Source: CAVPDG01 sp963702535 (lineage in GTDB: Bacteria > Chloroflexota > Anaerolineae > Anaerolineales > UBA4823). From it: 64,000 nt of DNA. Below are positions 1 to 9,179 of the stretch, one piece after another; position 1 is the stretch's first letter, and each line of letters starts with the position of its first letter. The stretch spans positions 310,001 to 374,000 of the forward strand of contig CAVPDG010000024.1 of the NCBI GenBank assembly GCA_963702535.1. Direction: 5' to 3'. The translations under genes and the position numbers were made by a program. A model generated the notes under the pieces. That model had not been told where the DNA came from and did not search any database. It was given only the letters and a program-made list of their open reading frames with translations.

Positions 1-165
1 GACGGGACGCGCCGGGCAACTTTTCTGCCGCAAGTGTGGGAGAAACTGCCCGACCCGCGTGAATTCCTGGGGCATTTGTGCAACAAGATGGGGGTGGACG
101 CCAACTACTGGCGCTATCATAAATTGCAGGTGTATATTTACCAGGTGGAAGAGTTCCACGAGTAA
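1..165 (+). CDS. AMMECR1-domain protein, 3' end only
   Basis: The window opens inside this gene; 54 codons and a TAA at 163-165 are visible. The tail contains ATFLPQVWEKLP, then FLGHLCNKMG and the block ANYWR, which match the conserved C-terminal part of the AMMECR1 domain (AmmeMemoRadiSam system protein A). In bacteria this protein accompanies a Memo-like protein and a radical SAM protein; its biochemical role is not established. The partners would lie upstream of the window. No disruption is seen in the part present. Confidence 0.8.
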   Translation, partial: DGTRRATFLPQVWEKLPDPREFLGHLCNKMGVDANYWRYHKLQVYIYQVEEFHE

Positions 166-208
166 GCACATCGCTTGTTCGTGACCCTTATCTGGCTTGC
201 GCCAGCAT

Positions 209-1653
209 TCAGAAAGATCCTTCCAGATCATGGCATGCCACATCCTTGATACGCTCGATCTCGGCATCCAGCGCCGGATCGAGAGGCTCCGGCTGGTGGG
301 CAGCCAGGATCTGCTCCACGAGCGCTGCTGCGCGCTCTTCGAAATCCTTCGCTCCGGAGGCCAGCCAGCCGTCGTAGTTGTCGCGGTTCCAGGTTTTGGT
401 GGGGTGCCATAAGGAATGCCGGAAGTGATGATAGGTGTGCTCATGATCCAGGAAATAGCCACCGGGTCCGACCGAATCGATAACGTCAAGTGCCAGGTTG
501 AGATCATCTAGAGGGAAGCCCTGGGTGATGCGGCGAGCGAAATCGAACGCCTCATGGTCCAGCAGAAGCCAAACTAAGCTTCCTCCGTTGTCATTGCCCA
601 CCAAGCCGGCGTGCCCGAGCAGGTCTGCCCCGGCCAGCAAGCCGAGCAAAAGGGAAGCCATTTTCTCCATTCCAGCCTGGGCATCCGGCCGGCGGGCGTC
701 CGTCAGGTTGGTGTTGACGTACACCGGCAAGCCATAATGCCTGCCCAGCTCGGTCATAGCCACCGCCATCAAGCCTTGCTCGGGCGATCCGAAGGAGATG
801 ATGCCGGTGCGCAGATCCATTAAGTGGGGGATGCCAGCGTACATGACTGGGTTGCCTGGTGCCAGCGCCTGGACAATGGCGATGCCAGCCAGGATCTCGG
901 CATTAGCCTGGGCGATGGTACCAGCGAGAGTGACCGGTGCGGTAGCGCCGGCCATGGGCATGGCAGGTATGCTCACCGGCTGCCCGCAGGAGATGAATGG
1001 CATGGCGATCTCTAGCCCGATATCAGAAAAGGTCAAGGGACTGACCGGGTCCAGGTAGACCTCTGTCATTGGCGAGCGGCGTAGGGCTTCTTGCCCTCCC
1101 GCAAGGGCAGCATAGATCTCCAGGACGTACTCGCTGCTGGAGCGGTCGATCGGGAAGCAGCGCGTGGGCTTGGTCGTGTGTCGCGCCAGCTCGGCGGTCA
1201 GGACCACGTCTCGAACGGGCAGTGGAACATCGGAGGGCACGCCCATCGCCCCGACAATGGAGATATTATCCAGGGCGTCCCCGAGGCGAGCGGCGCGGCG
1301 AACATCCGCGAGCAGGGAGCGCGGCGGACCGCTGACCCAGGATCGAACCAGGCGATCTGCCCGGGGGATGAGATCAAGTTTGTTTGCCCCTGACCAAAGC
1401 GCGCCTGGCGCGCCGGACTGCGCCCGTACAAAGTAAATGATGGCGGGGCTTGGGATATTGCCCACTCGATGATCGCCTCGGGGAAATAGACGCGCTGGGC
1501 GCTTCGATCTACCCGCGCGCCACGCTCAGCCAGCGATTGCAAGACCATCTCGTGTGGCACCAGCGTGCCTGTGTGCTCCAGGATGTGCAGCGAGGCGCGG
1601 TGGATCTGTCTAATGTCAGCTGGGGAGAGCAAGTTGAGGTGAAGACTTGGCAT
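209..1653 (-). CDS. MttB-family (trimethylamine methyltransferase-like) corrinoid methyltransferase, frameshifted
   Basis: Together the two overlapping frames give a protein of about 480 residues, the usual MttB length. The first frame (from 1653) starts MPSLHLNLLSPADIRQIHRA and contains the N-terminal helical part up to IAWFDPGS. The second (to 209) resumes with LLADVRRAARLGDALDNI and holds the TIM-barrel core, including the PVSPLTFSDIGLE and GNDNGGSLVW segments. One missing base near 1340 (a GG that should be GGG on the minus strand) explains the frame change. No in-frame amber codon is seen, so this is the non-pyrrolysine branch, whose known members demethylate glycine betaine, proline betaine or carnitine to a corrinoid protein. 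It is the last gene of the minus-strand unit with the kinase and UroD protein; no corrinoid protein gene is present here. Confidence 0.85.
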
Positions 1654-1682
1654 CCGGGTTCTCCTGGCGATGGCTGGAAACC

Positions 1683-2696
1683 CTATTCTACAAGATCGGG
1701 GCTTTCTTGTGTGCTGAAAAAAGATGCCGGCGGCATGCTGGCATCCAGCGTCGCCAGAAAAGCCGGGGTAAGGGTTACGCCAGCCTGTTCGGCGGCGATC
1801 AGTATTGCTCCGGCAACAGGCTCTCGCTGCGCCAGGCGCACTTCGACCAACGGGAAGCGAGCATGGATTTCTGTAGTTATTCTGTCGATCAACAGGCTGT
1901 CCCCGGCTTTGAACAAGCCTCCCGAGAGCACCACCGGCATGGGGTGCCCGGCTAGCCCATAGCGTGAGAGCAAGGCAATCGGCCAGGAAGCCATATCGTG
2001 CGCAATCTGCCGGATGAGCTCGCCGGCTACGGCATCGGCATGCTGCTGGTGTGCGATAAAAAGTAGAGGAGCCAGGGATGCTTTATACCGGTCATCGGTA
2101 CCTCCCTGGCTGAGCAGCCGAAGAAGCTCGAGAGGGTGGCTGAGGTTCTTCGCCTCAAGGACAAGGTCCGTGAGAACGGTAGGTTGGCCGCGTCCATCCT
2201 CGGCTTTGAGCACCGCCCAGAGCACTTGATGACCCACCGTGACCCCACCAGCGCCTTCAACGCTGAACCAGGCGGAGTGCCACTCTTGCCCATCCGGAGT
2301 GCGGATTGCGGCGGCAAGGTGGGTGCCGGCGGATACCACCACTCCGTAGCCCTCTGGGGCTCCAGCGCGCAACGCAACAGCCGCGTCGTTTCTGACCACC
2401 AGCCGCTGCACGAAGTGGCGTTCCTCCAGGGCAGTGGATAGCTCGGTGAAATCTTCGGGCCAATCAGCGCCTGCCAGCCCAAAACAACCGGTCACCTTCG
2501 AGGGAGATACATCTGCCATGAGCAAAGCCTGGCGGGTGGAGTCCTGGATGGCATCCACAGCTTGCTCAAGCGGCAGGTCGTAGCGGTCGCTACTGCCAGA
2601 ACGGCCCCAGCCGAGTATCTGCCCGGAGGTATCTGTCACCAGGCAAATGGTTTTGGATTTCCCCCCATCTACCCCGAGCAGGGCAGAGAAGCTCAT
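1683..2696 (-). CDS. BadF/BadG/BcrA/BcrD-type ATPase, N-acetylglucosamine kinase-like
   Basis: The protein starts MSFSALLGVDGGKSKTICLV, the phosphate-1 motif of the ASKHA fold (DGGxSKT) typical of N-acetylglucosamine kinase-like BadF/BadG proteins. CFGLAGADWPED follows at about residue 80, and VVLSGGLFKAG near the C-terminus is the adenosine-binding motif. Its length of 337 residues fits the sugar kinase subgroup rather than the benzoyl-CoA reductase activator. I chose the ATG at 2696 because it overlaps the UroD stop as ATGA, implying translational coupling; an in-frame start at 2717 is also possible. Next to a SIS protein, a HutC regulator and a sugar importer, phosphorylation of an imported (amino)sugar is the likely role (inference). 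Confidence 0.8.
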   Translation of the reverse strand: MSFSALLGVDGGKSKTICLVTDTSGQILGWGRSGSSDRYDLPLEQAVDAIQDSTRQALLMADVSPSKVTGCFGLAGADWPEDFTELSTALEERHFVQRLVVRNDAAVALRAGAPEGYGVVVSAGTHLAAAIRTPDGQEWHSAWFSVEGAGGVTVGHQVLWAVLKAEDGRGQPTVLTDLVLEAKNLSHPLELLRLLSQGGTDDRYKASLAPLLFIAHQQHADAVAGELIRQIAHDMASWPIALLSRYGLAGHPMPVVLSGGLFKAGDSLLIDRITTEIHARFPLVEVRLAQREPVAGAILIAAEQAGVTLTPAFLATLDASMPPASFFSTQESPDLVE

Positions 2697-3867
2697 GCTT
2701 TCCAGCTCTTGCGCCACTCATCCAAGAATATGTCGATATTCTGCCAGGTAAGTGGTGCATCGATGGTGATGTTGTCGACCGGTGAGAGCACCAGCCCGCG
2801 CTGGACCGAGGCTTTCGAGGGCATTGCGGACCGCGCTACGGACATCATCTTCAGAGCCCAACTCGACGGTGATGGCTCCCGATACGCCTCCCCACAAACA
2901 GATGCGCTCTCCGATTCGCTTCTTGACCTGGACCAGGTCCGTGCGCCTGCCTTGCAGCGGGTCGATGCCGATGAGCACATCCATTCCTAACTCGAGGAAC
3001 AGATCGAGCATCGGCTCCAGTCCGCTGGAGCAGATATAACCGAACTTGGCGCCATGCTCGTGTGCGAGATCCACTTCGCGCTTGAGGCGGGGGAGGATCT
3101 GGCGGCGGTAGAAGCCGGGTGTGACAAAATCACAACCTTCGTACCATGCCCGTTTGATATACAGATCGACGGGCGCCGATAGCACCAGGCGCATGCGCTC
3201 GATGTTCCAGCAGGTGATCATCTCCAGCAGCTCGCCGACAAAGTCCTCCTGCTGGATGGTGGCGACCATCAGCTCCTGCATGCCGACACAGCCAGTTGAG
3301 CATATCCATGCCCACTCCCCAGCCGCCGACCAGCGGGATGCCAAGGGACTCCGTAAAGGCTTGCGCCCGCTTGATCTCAGCCCGGTATTGGGCGGCGTCA
3401 TCCTCCGTGGGCGGTGTGAGCAGATAGCTCAAAGCAGGAAGGTCATGCGCATCGTTCACCAGGCGTTGGGTGGCACGGGGTACCTGGTAATCATCGATGA
3501 ATGGGATATGGTCGCCATGAGGCCAGTCAGTAGAGATGCGCACGCTTGTGGTCAGATTACCGGCGGGGGTGACGATCTCTTTGTAGAGCATATCCCCTTC
3601 GCGGCGCTCTCGAATCTGTACAGAGGAGTGAGGGCGCACAGGCAGACCGCGCAGCTCGGGGTGCTCGCGGCGCTGCTGGCGTGGCAGGCTGGGTATAAAT
3701 AGATAGCTATCCAGTCCCATCTCCAACTCTGCCTGGGCGAGACGGTAGAGATCCTCGTCGAAGCGCTTTCTCAGGGCAGTGAATGACATGAATGCACAAG
3801 GCGTGTGGTCGACATCCTCAAGGTTGAAGGCGCGGTGCATGCGCTGGCGCGAACTGAGCGATTGCAT
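2693..3867 (-). CDS. UroD-superfamily methyltransferase (MtaA/CmuA-like), two frameshifts
   Basis: Three frames are needed. The first (from 3867) begins MQSLSSRQRMHRAFNLEDVDHTP, a UroD-family start. The second resumes near 3290 and carries GAKFGYICSSGLEPMLD, MDVLIGIDPLQG and ICLWGGVSGA. The third, from about 2800, ends GLVLSPVDNITIDAP and stops at 2693. The tail is the UroD-superfamily pattern in which a glycine-rich ligand-binding turn is followed by a conserved SPVDNI-type motif. Genes like this next to MttB homologues usually encode corrinoid-linked methyltransferases rather than haem enzymes. The methyl acceptor (tetrahydrofolate or a thiol) cannot be told from sequence. It lies between the GntR gene and the kinase gene; its stop overlaps the kinase start by 4 nt. 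Confidence 0.8.
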
Positions 3868-3883
3868 TGGATCGTTCTCCTAA

Positions 3884-4594
3884 TTAAATACGATATTGGT
3901 AACGGTCGCCGCGATAGGCGGTACGGGCATATTCTACCGGTTGTCCGTCTTCAAGAAAGCTGATCTGCTCGGTGACGAGCAAGGCAGCGGGTAGCTCTAT
4001 TTCGAGTAGAGATGCATGCTCCTCATCCGCCAGTACAGCCTCGACCGTGCCTTTGCTGGATGACAGGCAGAGATGGTATTCCTGGCGTAGCAGGTTGTAC
4101 AGGGATGCGTCTTGCAGGTTGTGCTCTAGCAAGTTAGGGCACAGCCAGCTTTTGATATAGTTGACCTGTAACGCCATAGGAAAACCATCAGCCAGGCGCA
4201 GGCGGCGCAGGTATATCAGCGGCATACCCAGCTCGACCTGCAAAGTGCTAGCCATGACAGTTGAGGCGGGTACCAGCCGGGCAGCCAGCACAGTGCTGGA
4301 GGCATGCATGCCGCGCAATGCCATTTCCTCGGTGAAGCTCATCAACGGGCAGCTTTCAGCTTGCTGCTTGTGCTCGCGGACGTAGATGCCCTTGCCCGGA
4401 ATAGCGTAGATGAGACCTTCATCGATCAGCTCATCGAGAGCGCGGCGAACGGTCATGTGGCTGGCGCCGTAGCTGATGACCAGCTCGCGCTGGGAGGGGA
4501 GCTGGTCGTTGGATCTCAGCTCGCCACGCTGGATGAGGTCGATGATCTCCTCTTTGACCTTTAGATACAATGGGGTGGAGGTTTTAGTAAGCAT
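3884..4594 (-). CDS. GntR-family regulator, HutC/NagR subfamily
   Basis: The protein has an N-terminal winged helix with LPSQRELVISYGASHMTVRR (residues about 33-52), the canonical GntR signature. A UTRA effector domain follows, recognisable by PLIYLRRLRLADGFPMALQ and an acidic E-rich ligand-pocket end. HutC-type proteins of this kind (NagR/YvoA, DasR) bind phosphosugars and recognise TGGTNTAGACCA-like sites. Such half sites occur in the divergent promoter at 5713-5745, the probable operator. An ATG at 4594 is preferred over 4609, because the upstream one would lie almost wholly inside the SIS stop region. The gene is in the middle of the minus-strand unit, so it probably autoregulates along with the importer. 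Confidence 0.88.
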   Translation of the reverse strand: MLTKTSTPLYLKVKEEIIDLIQRGELRSNDQLPSQRELVISYGASHMTVRRALDELIDEGLIYAIPGKGIYVREHKQQAESCPLMSFTEEMALRGMHASSTVLAARLVPASTVMASTLQVELGMPLIYLRRLRLADGFPMALQVNYIKSWLCPNLLEHNLQDASLYNLLRQEYHLCLSSSKGTVEAVLADEEHASLLEIELPAALLVTEQISFLEDGQPVEYARTAYRGDRYQYRI

Positions 4595-4605
4595 TTTTCC
4601 TGCTC

Positions 4606-5667
4606 TCACAAATCCTGGACAACTTTATCCAGGTAGCGAAAACGTGGGGGAAGGCCGCGCTGCTGCGCCAGGGCAACGCTGAAGAGCTGCACAGGCAGGA
4701 TGTCCAGCAGCAGGGCGAGAAACTCATCCAATCTGGAGGCACCTGTCGCGGCGGCAAGCACAGGCTCGTCCGCTGGCATGAAATAGCTGAGTCCATTCTC
4801 GACCAGTACGGTATGCGCGCCATAGCTGGCAAGCTCTCGTGCCAGGCGGTGTGAAGCATCCTGAGCCGGGCCATCCCCTGAGAAGATAATGGCGCCAACC
4901 CCCGGACCAGAGACCTCGATAAAGCCGTGCCTGAGCGCTCCGGCGCTCAAGCCAATGGCGGGAACCTTGCACCACTCTGCCAGGGTCTGGGCGGCTTGCA
5001 AAGCCGTGGCAACATGCGGTCCGTAACCGGTGCAGATAATGGTGGACGCCTCACCTAAAAAGTTCAGCCAGGCAGCGGTAAGCTCCTGGGTTTGGGAGAG
5101 GATCGCTTCCAATTCTTTTGCGACTGACTCCAGGGCGGCAGGCTCGCTGCCATCGCTCTCACCGGTCCAGAGGCGGATGAGCAGCCAGAGTAATGCCAGG
5201 CTGTTCTGGTAGGTCTTGCAGGCTACCAGTGTCTCCTGCTGAACAGCTATGGGGAGAACATGATCTGCGCGCTGCGCCAGGGGACTGCGGGTGTCGTTGG
5301 TGATTGCCAGCATCACCCGACCGCACTCCAGCCGGTCGATAAAGGGGATCACTTCACCGCTCGCGCCGGATTGTGAGAGATAGATTACTTCACGGCAGCG
5401 GTTCAAGATGGGTCCACCGTAGTATATGAGGTGGTTCGTCTCCATAGCCTGAGCGCGAATACCGCGGCTGTGCATACAAATGGAGGCTGCCAGAGCAGCA
5501 TGGTAGGATGAGCCCATGCCGGTGAGCAGGGGAGTGGCTGGAGCGGGAATGGCAGGTAACCCCCTGCCAGTCTCGGGATAATATAAATTGAGCAGGTTTC
5601 GTAAAGCTGCCGGCTCCCCCAGGATATCCTGGTAAAATCCATTCACCTCATTATGAATATCTTGCAT
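4606..5667 (-). CDS. SIS-domain phosphosugar isomerase/deaminase-like protein (GlmS C-half-like)
   Basis: The 353-residue protein carries two SIS domains. The first shows GMGSSYHAALAASICMHSRGI (about residue 49) and VIYLSQSGASGEVI, the SxSGxS/T phosphosugar-binding signature. The second shows ICTGYGPHVATALQAAQTLAEW and SGPGVGAIIF. The architecture is that of the isomerase half of GlmS without the glutaminase domain, as in AgaS or FrlB-type enzymes acting on amino-sugar or fructosamine phosphates. It is the first gene of the minus-strand unit and faces the sugar importer across the operator. With the kinase it suggests an amino-sugar or glycated-amine phosphate substrate (inference). No disruption is seen. 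Confidence 0.85.
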   Translation of the reverse strand: MQDIHNEVNGFYQDILGEPAALRNLLNLYYPETGRGLPAIPAPATPLLTGMGSSYHAALAASICMHSRGIRAQAMETNHLIYYGGPILNRCREVIYLSQSGASGEVIPFIDRLECGRVMLAITNDTRSPLAQRADHVLPIAVQQETLVACKTYQNSLALLWLLIRLWTGESDGSEPAALESVAKELEAILSQTQELTAAWLNFLGEASTIICTGYGPHVATALQAAQTLAEWCKVPAIGLSAGALRHGFIEVSGPGVGAIIFSGDGPAQDASHRLARELASYGAHTVLVENGLSYFMPADEPVLAAATGASRLDEFLALLLDILPVQLFSVALAQQRGLPPRFRYLDKVVQDL

Positions 5668-5712
5668 TGGTAAGGGTCCTTTTTCTGGCTGGACAGCCTA
5701 GCCATTTTCGTG

Positions 5713-5745
5713 TATACTGGTATAGTATTTAACTATACCAGTATA
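5713..5745. promoter_or_regulatory. Perfect palindromic operator between divergent units
   Basis: Two 13-nt arms, 5713-5725 (TATACTGGTATAG) and 5733-5745 (CTATACCAGTATA), form a perfect inverted repeat around a 7-nt spacer. Each arm contains ACTGGTATAG, close to half of the dre/NagR site (ACTGGTCTAGACCA). The arms also hold TATACT and TATAGT hexamers that could be -10 boxes on either strand, so binding would block both directions. The obvious ligand is the HutC-type regulator at 3884-4594. Confidence 0.75.
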
Positions 5746-5780
5746 ACCCAAGAACAGGCACACGTCAATAGAAGCCAAAT

Positions 5781-5804
5781 CTGATCAATCCATCCATTGA
5801 TCAG
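5781..5804. promoter_or_regulatory. Second palindrome in the importer leader
   Basis: CTGATCAAT (5781-5789) and ATTGATCAG (5796-5804) are perfectly complementary around CCATCC. The repeat ends 29 nt before the ATG of the binding-protein gene and just before GTATAAAAATT. It could be a second operator or an mRNA 5' stem; there is no T-run directly after it. Confidence 0.45.
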
Positions 5805-5833
5805 GTATAAAAATTAGGAAGAGGAGCACAGCC

Positions 5834-7195
5834 ATGAATCCAAGCATCATCAGAAGCAAGCGCCCCCAGATCAGCCGCCGGGATTTTTTGAAATTAAGCG
5901 GAACGGCGCTGGGAGCCTCGCTGCTGGCTGCCTGCGGAGGTACCGCACCTGCCACCGAGCCAGCCGCAGCCACCTTCAAGGGCACACTGGACATGTGGGA
6001 TTGGGAGTTCCCCGTCCGGCAGGATCTGGTCAATAAATACATTGAAACCTGGAAGCAGAAGAATGCCGATGTGGGGATCAATTACCTGGTCTACCCCTGG
6101 GCGGATATGGAGACGAAGATCCTGGCCGCCACTTCTGCGAAAAATGGCCCGCCACTATCGGATGTGATGTACTTCTGGCGCTACGATATGCAGCGCGGAG
6201 ATGCCATTGTGCCCTACCCGGATGATTTCACGAACTGGGATGACCGGTTGAGCACGCCGTTTATGAAGGATGAAAATGGCAAGATCCGCGCCTTGCCCAG
6301 CGGGTGGTTCGTGGATATGATTTATTACAACACGGATATCTTCGAGCAGGAGGGGCTGAAAGGATCGGATATCCCCACACAATGGGACGATTTCGTCAAG
6401 TTCGCGCAGCAGCTAACCATCAAGGACAACGATGGCAAGGTATCGCGTGCCGGTTGTGCTATGAATGATTACTGGCAGCACGAATACCTGTGGCAGGGTC
6501 TGATCTACCAGCAGGGCGGCTGGTTGTACAGCGAGGACGGCACCAAGGCGCTTTGGGAAGAAGAGCCCTCGGTGAAATCGCTACAGTTCATCCAGGACTG
6601 GTACAACTCGTATGGCATCGACAGCCTCGAGCTGCCCGCCGGATATGGCGGTTTCTGCAATGATATGGCAGCCATGTTCATGGGTTCCGGCTGGAATACC
6701 GGTTTCTTCCTGGCGGAATTCCCGCAGATGGAAGGGCGCTTCGACACGGCGGTTCTGCCCACGTTCAGCGGCACCTCTGAGCCTGCCTACGGCGTAGCCA
6801 GCCCGGAAGAGAACTGGCAGGTGTTCACCAACTATCCCGAAGAAGAGAAAGCCGCCGCCTTCGCCTTCATCCAGCATATGATGGCGGGAGACGAGAATAG
6901 TGTTGCCTGGGCACTTGCGCAACAGTGCTCGCCGGATTCTAAGAAAGTGCTGGCTGATACGCGCATTACCGAAATCCCCACGATCCGCAGCCAGGCGCAG
7001 ACAATGGACCATCGCGTCTGCTTCGGCGAGCGCCCAATCGAAGCTGAAAAACTGTGGCGCACGATGTTTGACCAGGCGATATTGGAGAAGCGGCCTGTAG
7101 CGGATGCCCTCCACGATGCTACGGTCGAGATCGATAAGGTGCTGCCGACCAAGAAGCGCGTCTTCACCGAACGCAATTACAAGCCAGGGGGGTAA
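5834..7195 (+). CDS. ABC importer sugar-binding lipoprotein (extracellular solute-binding family 1)
   Basis: The 453-residue protein starts with a Tat-type signal, RRDFLKLSGTALGASLLAAC, in which the cysteine of LAAC is the lipidation site. This combines twin arginine with a lipobox, as is common in Chloroflexota. After a short linker come the family 1 features: DMWDWEFP, WKQKNADVGINYLVYPW, KIRALPSGWFVDMIYYNTDIF and a C-terminal MFDQAILEKRPVADALHDA helix. A ribosome site GAGGAGC precedes the ATG at 5834. It heads the plus-strand unit with two permeases and should deliver a carbohydrate. No ATPase gene is nearby, so a shared MsmK-type ATPase is likely (inference). Confidence 0.92.
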   Translation: MNPSIIRSKRPQISRRDFLKLSGTALGASLLAACGGTAPATEPAAATFKGTLDMWDWEFPVRQDLVNKYIETWKQKNADVGINYLVYPWADMETKILAATSAKNGPPLSDVMYFWRYDMQRGDAIVPYPDDFTNWDDRLSTPFMKDENGKIRALPSGWFVDMIYYNTDIFEQEGLKGSDIPTQWDDFVKFAQQLTIKDNDGKVSRAGCAMNDYWQHEYLWQGLIYQQGGWLYSEDGTKALWEEEPSVKSLQFIQDWYNSYGIDSLELPAGYGGFCNDMAAMFMGSGWNTGFFLAEFPQMEGRFDTAVLPTFSGTSEPAYGVASPEENWQVFTNYPEEEKAAAFAFIQHMMAGDENSVAWALAQQCSPDSKKVLADTRITEIPTIRSQAQTMDHRVCFGERPIEAEKLWRTMFDQAILEKRPVADALHDATVEIDKVLPTKKRVFTERNYKPGG

Positions 7196-7209
7196 TATGA
7201 ATACAGGTA

Positions 7210-7243
7210 GGCCAGCTCCGCAGAAATACCAGCGGGGCTGGCC
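7210..7243 (+). promoter_or_regulatory. Intercistronic hairpin between binding protein and permease genes
   Basis: GGCCAGCTCCGC (7210-7221) pairs with GCGGGGCTGGCC (7232-7243) with one G-U pair, around a 10-nt loop. There is no T-run, so it is more likely a 3' stabilising or processing stem than a terminator. Such stems allow higher expression of the binding protein than of the permeases. The 134 nt between the two genes hold no gene. Confidence 0.55.
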
Positions 7244-7329
7244 TCATCACACCGGGCTCGACCTGCAGTTGTGCTTGGGTAATGCAGGCCGAGCCTGACA
7301 TGTATGGCGACCGATAAGCAGGGCACTCC

Positions 7330-8295
7330 ATGCCGAACAAGTACCGTACCAGCCAGAAAGAACATCGCAGCTCATCCAGCCGGCATAGCGACTGGAAATG
7401 GGGCGGTAAAAGCTGGATGCTGCTCATTACGCTGGGTCCGTTGCTGGCGGCTTACCTGCTCTTCTGGATCTACCCCATTGTCGCTACATTTTTCTATAGC
7501 TTTACGAATTGGGCGGGCTTCCAAACTCAGCACGCATTCATCGGCTTAGACAACTATAGCCGGGCGTTACAGGATCCCATCTTCCGGCGGGCAGTGGTCA
7601 ATACCTTCATTTTCGCACTGGTGTACTTGCCGCTGGTCACCATGGGCGGACTTCTCTTGGCGATGCTGATCAATGCAGCGGGACGGCTCAAAGACTTGTT
7701 CCGCATGATCTATTTCTTCCCGGTGGTCACATCTGTAATCGCCACTGCCTTTGTGTGGCGCTACTTGTACCAGCCGCGGTTTGGTATCTTCAATACAATT
7801 TTGGAGGCTTTCCACCTCCCCGGGCAGATGTGGTTGCTCGATCCGAAGCAGGCGTTGCTTTCGATTGTGCTGTTTACTGCCTGGCAGAGTATCGGATTGA
7901 ACATGGTCTGGTTCATGGCAGGGCTATCGACCATCGACGGCAGTTTTTACGATGCAGCCCGGGTTGACGGCGCCAACCGCTGGCAGTCCTTCCGGAATGT
8001 CACACTGCCTCTGCTGCGCCCCACGTTCGCATTCGTCTCCATCACCAGCATGATCAACGCCTTGCAAATCTTTGCGCCCGTGTACATCATGACATCCAGC
8101 GGTCTGACCTCTGGAGAATCTCCACCGGGTGGTCCATCGAACTCAACCATGGTCATCGTGTTGTACCAGTGGCTGACAGCTTTCAAGGAGCTGAATCTGG
8201 GTTATGGAGCAGCGATGGGGGTGATCCTGCTGATTTTTATCCTGGTGTTTACCTTGCTCCAGTTCCGCTTCTTCCGCACCAAGTGGGAGTATTAA
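7330..8295 (+). CDS. Sugar ABC transporter permease (MalF type)
   Basis: Its 321 residues have about six hydrophobic segments, starting with MLLITLGPLLAAYLLFWIYP (about residues 34-53). Near residue 215 is the EAA-like loop FYDAARVDGANRWQSFRNVT followed by LPLLRP, the ATPase contact motif of carbohydrate permeases. The N-terminus is basic and polar, as usual in this family. It ends 5 nt before the second permease start. It forms the membrane channel with the next gene and receives substrate from the binding lipoprotein. It is intact. Confidence 0.92.
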   Translation: MPNKYRTSQKEHRSSSSRHSDWKWGGKSWMLLITLGPLLAAYLLFWIYPIVATFFYSFTNWAGFQTQHAFIGLDNYSRALQDPIFRRAVVNTFIFALVYLPLVTMGGLLLAMLINAAGRLKDLFRMIYFFPVVTSVIATAFVWRYLYQPRFGIFNTILEAFHLPGQMWLLDPKQALLSIVLFTAWQSIGLNMVWFMAGLSTIDGSFYDAARVDGANRWQSFRNVTLPLLRPTFAFVSITSMINALQIFAPVYIMTSSGLTSGESPPGGPSNSTMVIVLYQWLTAFKELNLGYGAAMGVILLIFILVFTLLQFRFFRTKWEY

Positions 8296-8300
8296 CTCCG

Positions 8301-9123
8301 ATGAATAAGCGAAGCGTGCTGCTCCTGGTTTGGATCGTATTGGGCATTGGCTCGATCTGTATGCTTCTGCCATTCTATTGGCTGCTGGTGACTTCTTTCA
8401 AGGAGCAGAGGGAGATCCTGACCTTGCCGGTGACCTGGTGGCCATCAAGCTTCACGTTAAAGCATTGGGTCGATGCCTTTCGCATCGCCAGATTCGGGCG
8501 CTATTTCACCAACAGCGTGTTCGTCTCAACGGTTCTGACCGCCGGTAACCTGTTGACCTCCGCTTTGGCTGGCTATGTCTTCGCTAAGTACCAATTCCGG
8601 GGCAAGTCCTTTATCTTCTTATTCATCCTTGCTGGTCTGATGATCCCATTCTTTGTGCCGCTCATCCCGCTCTATCAGATGATGGTTACTTTCGGGTGGA
8701 GTGACAGCTATTGGGCATTGATCATCCCGGCGCTATACACGCCGTTAGGTATCTTTCTCATGCGCCAGTACATCCATTCGATCCCCGATGACCTGATCGA
8801 TGCAGCTCGGGTGGATGGTGCTAATGAGCTGCTTATCTTTTTTAAAGATCATACTGCCGATGTGCGCCCCGGCATTGGCAGCCCTGGGGATCTTCTCCCT
8901 GATAACGAACTGGAATGATTTCCTGTGGCCCTTCATTGTTCTGGATAATCCTAACCTGTGGACGTTGCCGGTGGGATTGGCGCGCCTGCGCGGGCGTTTT
9001 GGAACCGATTACGGTTTGGTTATGGCGGCTTCTGCGCTCACCATCCTGCCACTGCTCATCTTCTATTTCATTGCGCAGAAGAGGATCATCGAAGGCATCG
9101 CACTGACCGGCTTGAAGGGGTGA
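8301..9123 (+). CDS. Sugar ABC transporter permease (MalG type), one frameshift
   Basis: The gene starts MNKRSVLLLVWIVLGIGS at 8301 and runs in one frame to the EAA loop IDAARVDGANELLIFFK near 8840. There the run of six T and three A changes frame; dropping one T restores FLKIILPMCAPALAALGIFS and the terminal membrane segments up to IIEGIALTGLKG. The joined product of about 274 residues has the normal MalG length with six membrane segments. It completes the importer with the preceding permease. The break is at a homopolymer, so a sequence error is more likely than a pseudogene. Confidence 0.88.
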
Positions 9124-9179
9124 GGATCGGGAAGTAGCAGCAGATACGGGAATCGCTAACAGCATAGGTGGGTAACAGG

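Noticed and set aside
209..1653. Pyrrolysine-type MttB
   Set aside because: No in-frame TAG is present in the barrel; the break is a frame change, and the sequence is of the non-Pyl branch.
8830..8850. Programmed ribosomal frameshift at TTTTTTAAA in the permease gene
   Set aside because: The motif looks slippery, but similar breaks occur at unrelated homopolymers throughout the window, and sugar permeases are not known to use programmed shifts.
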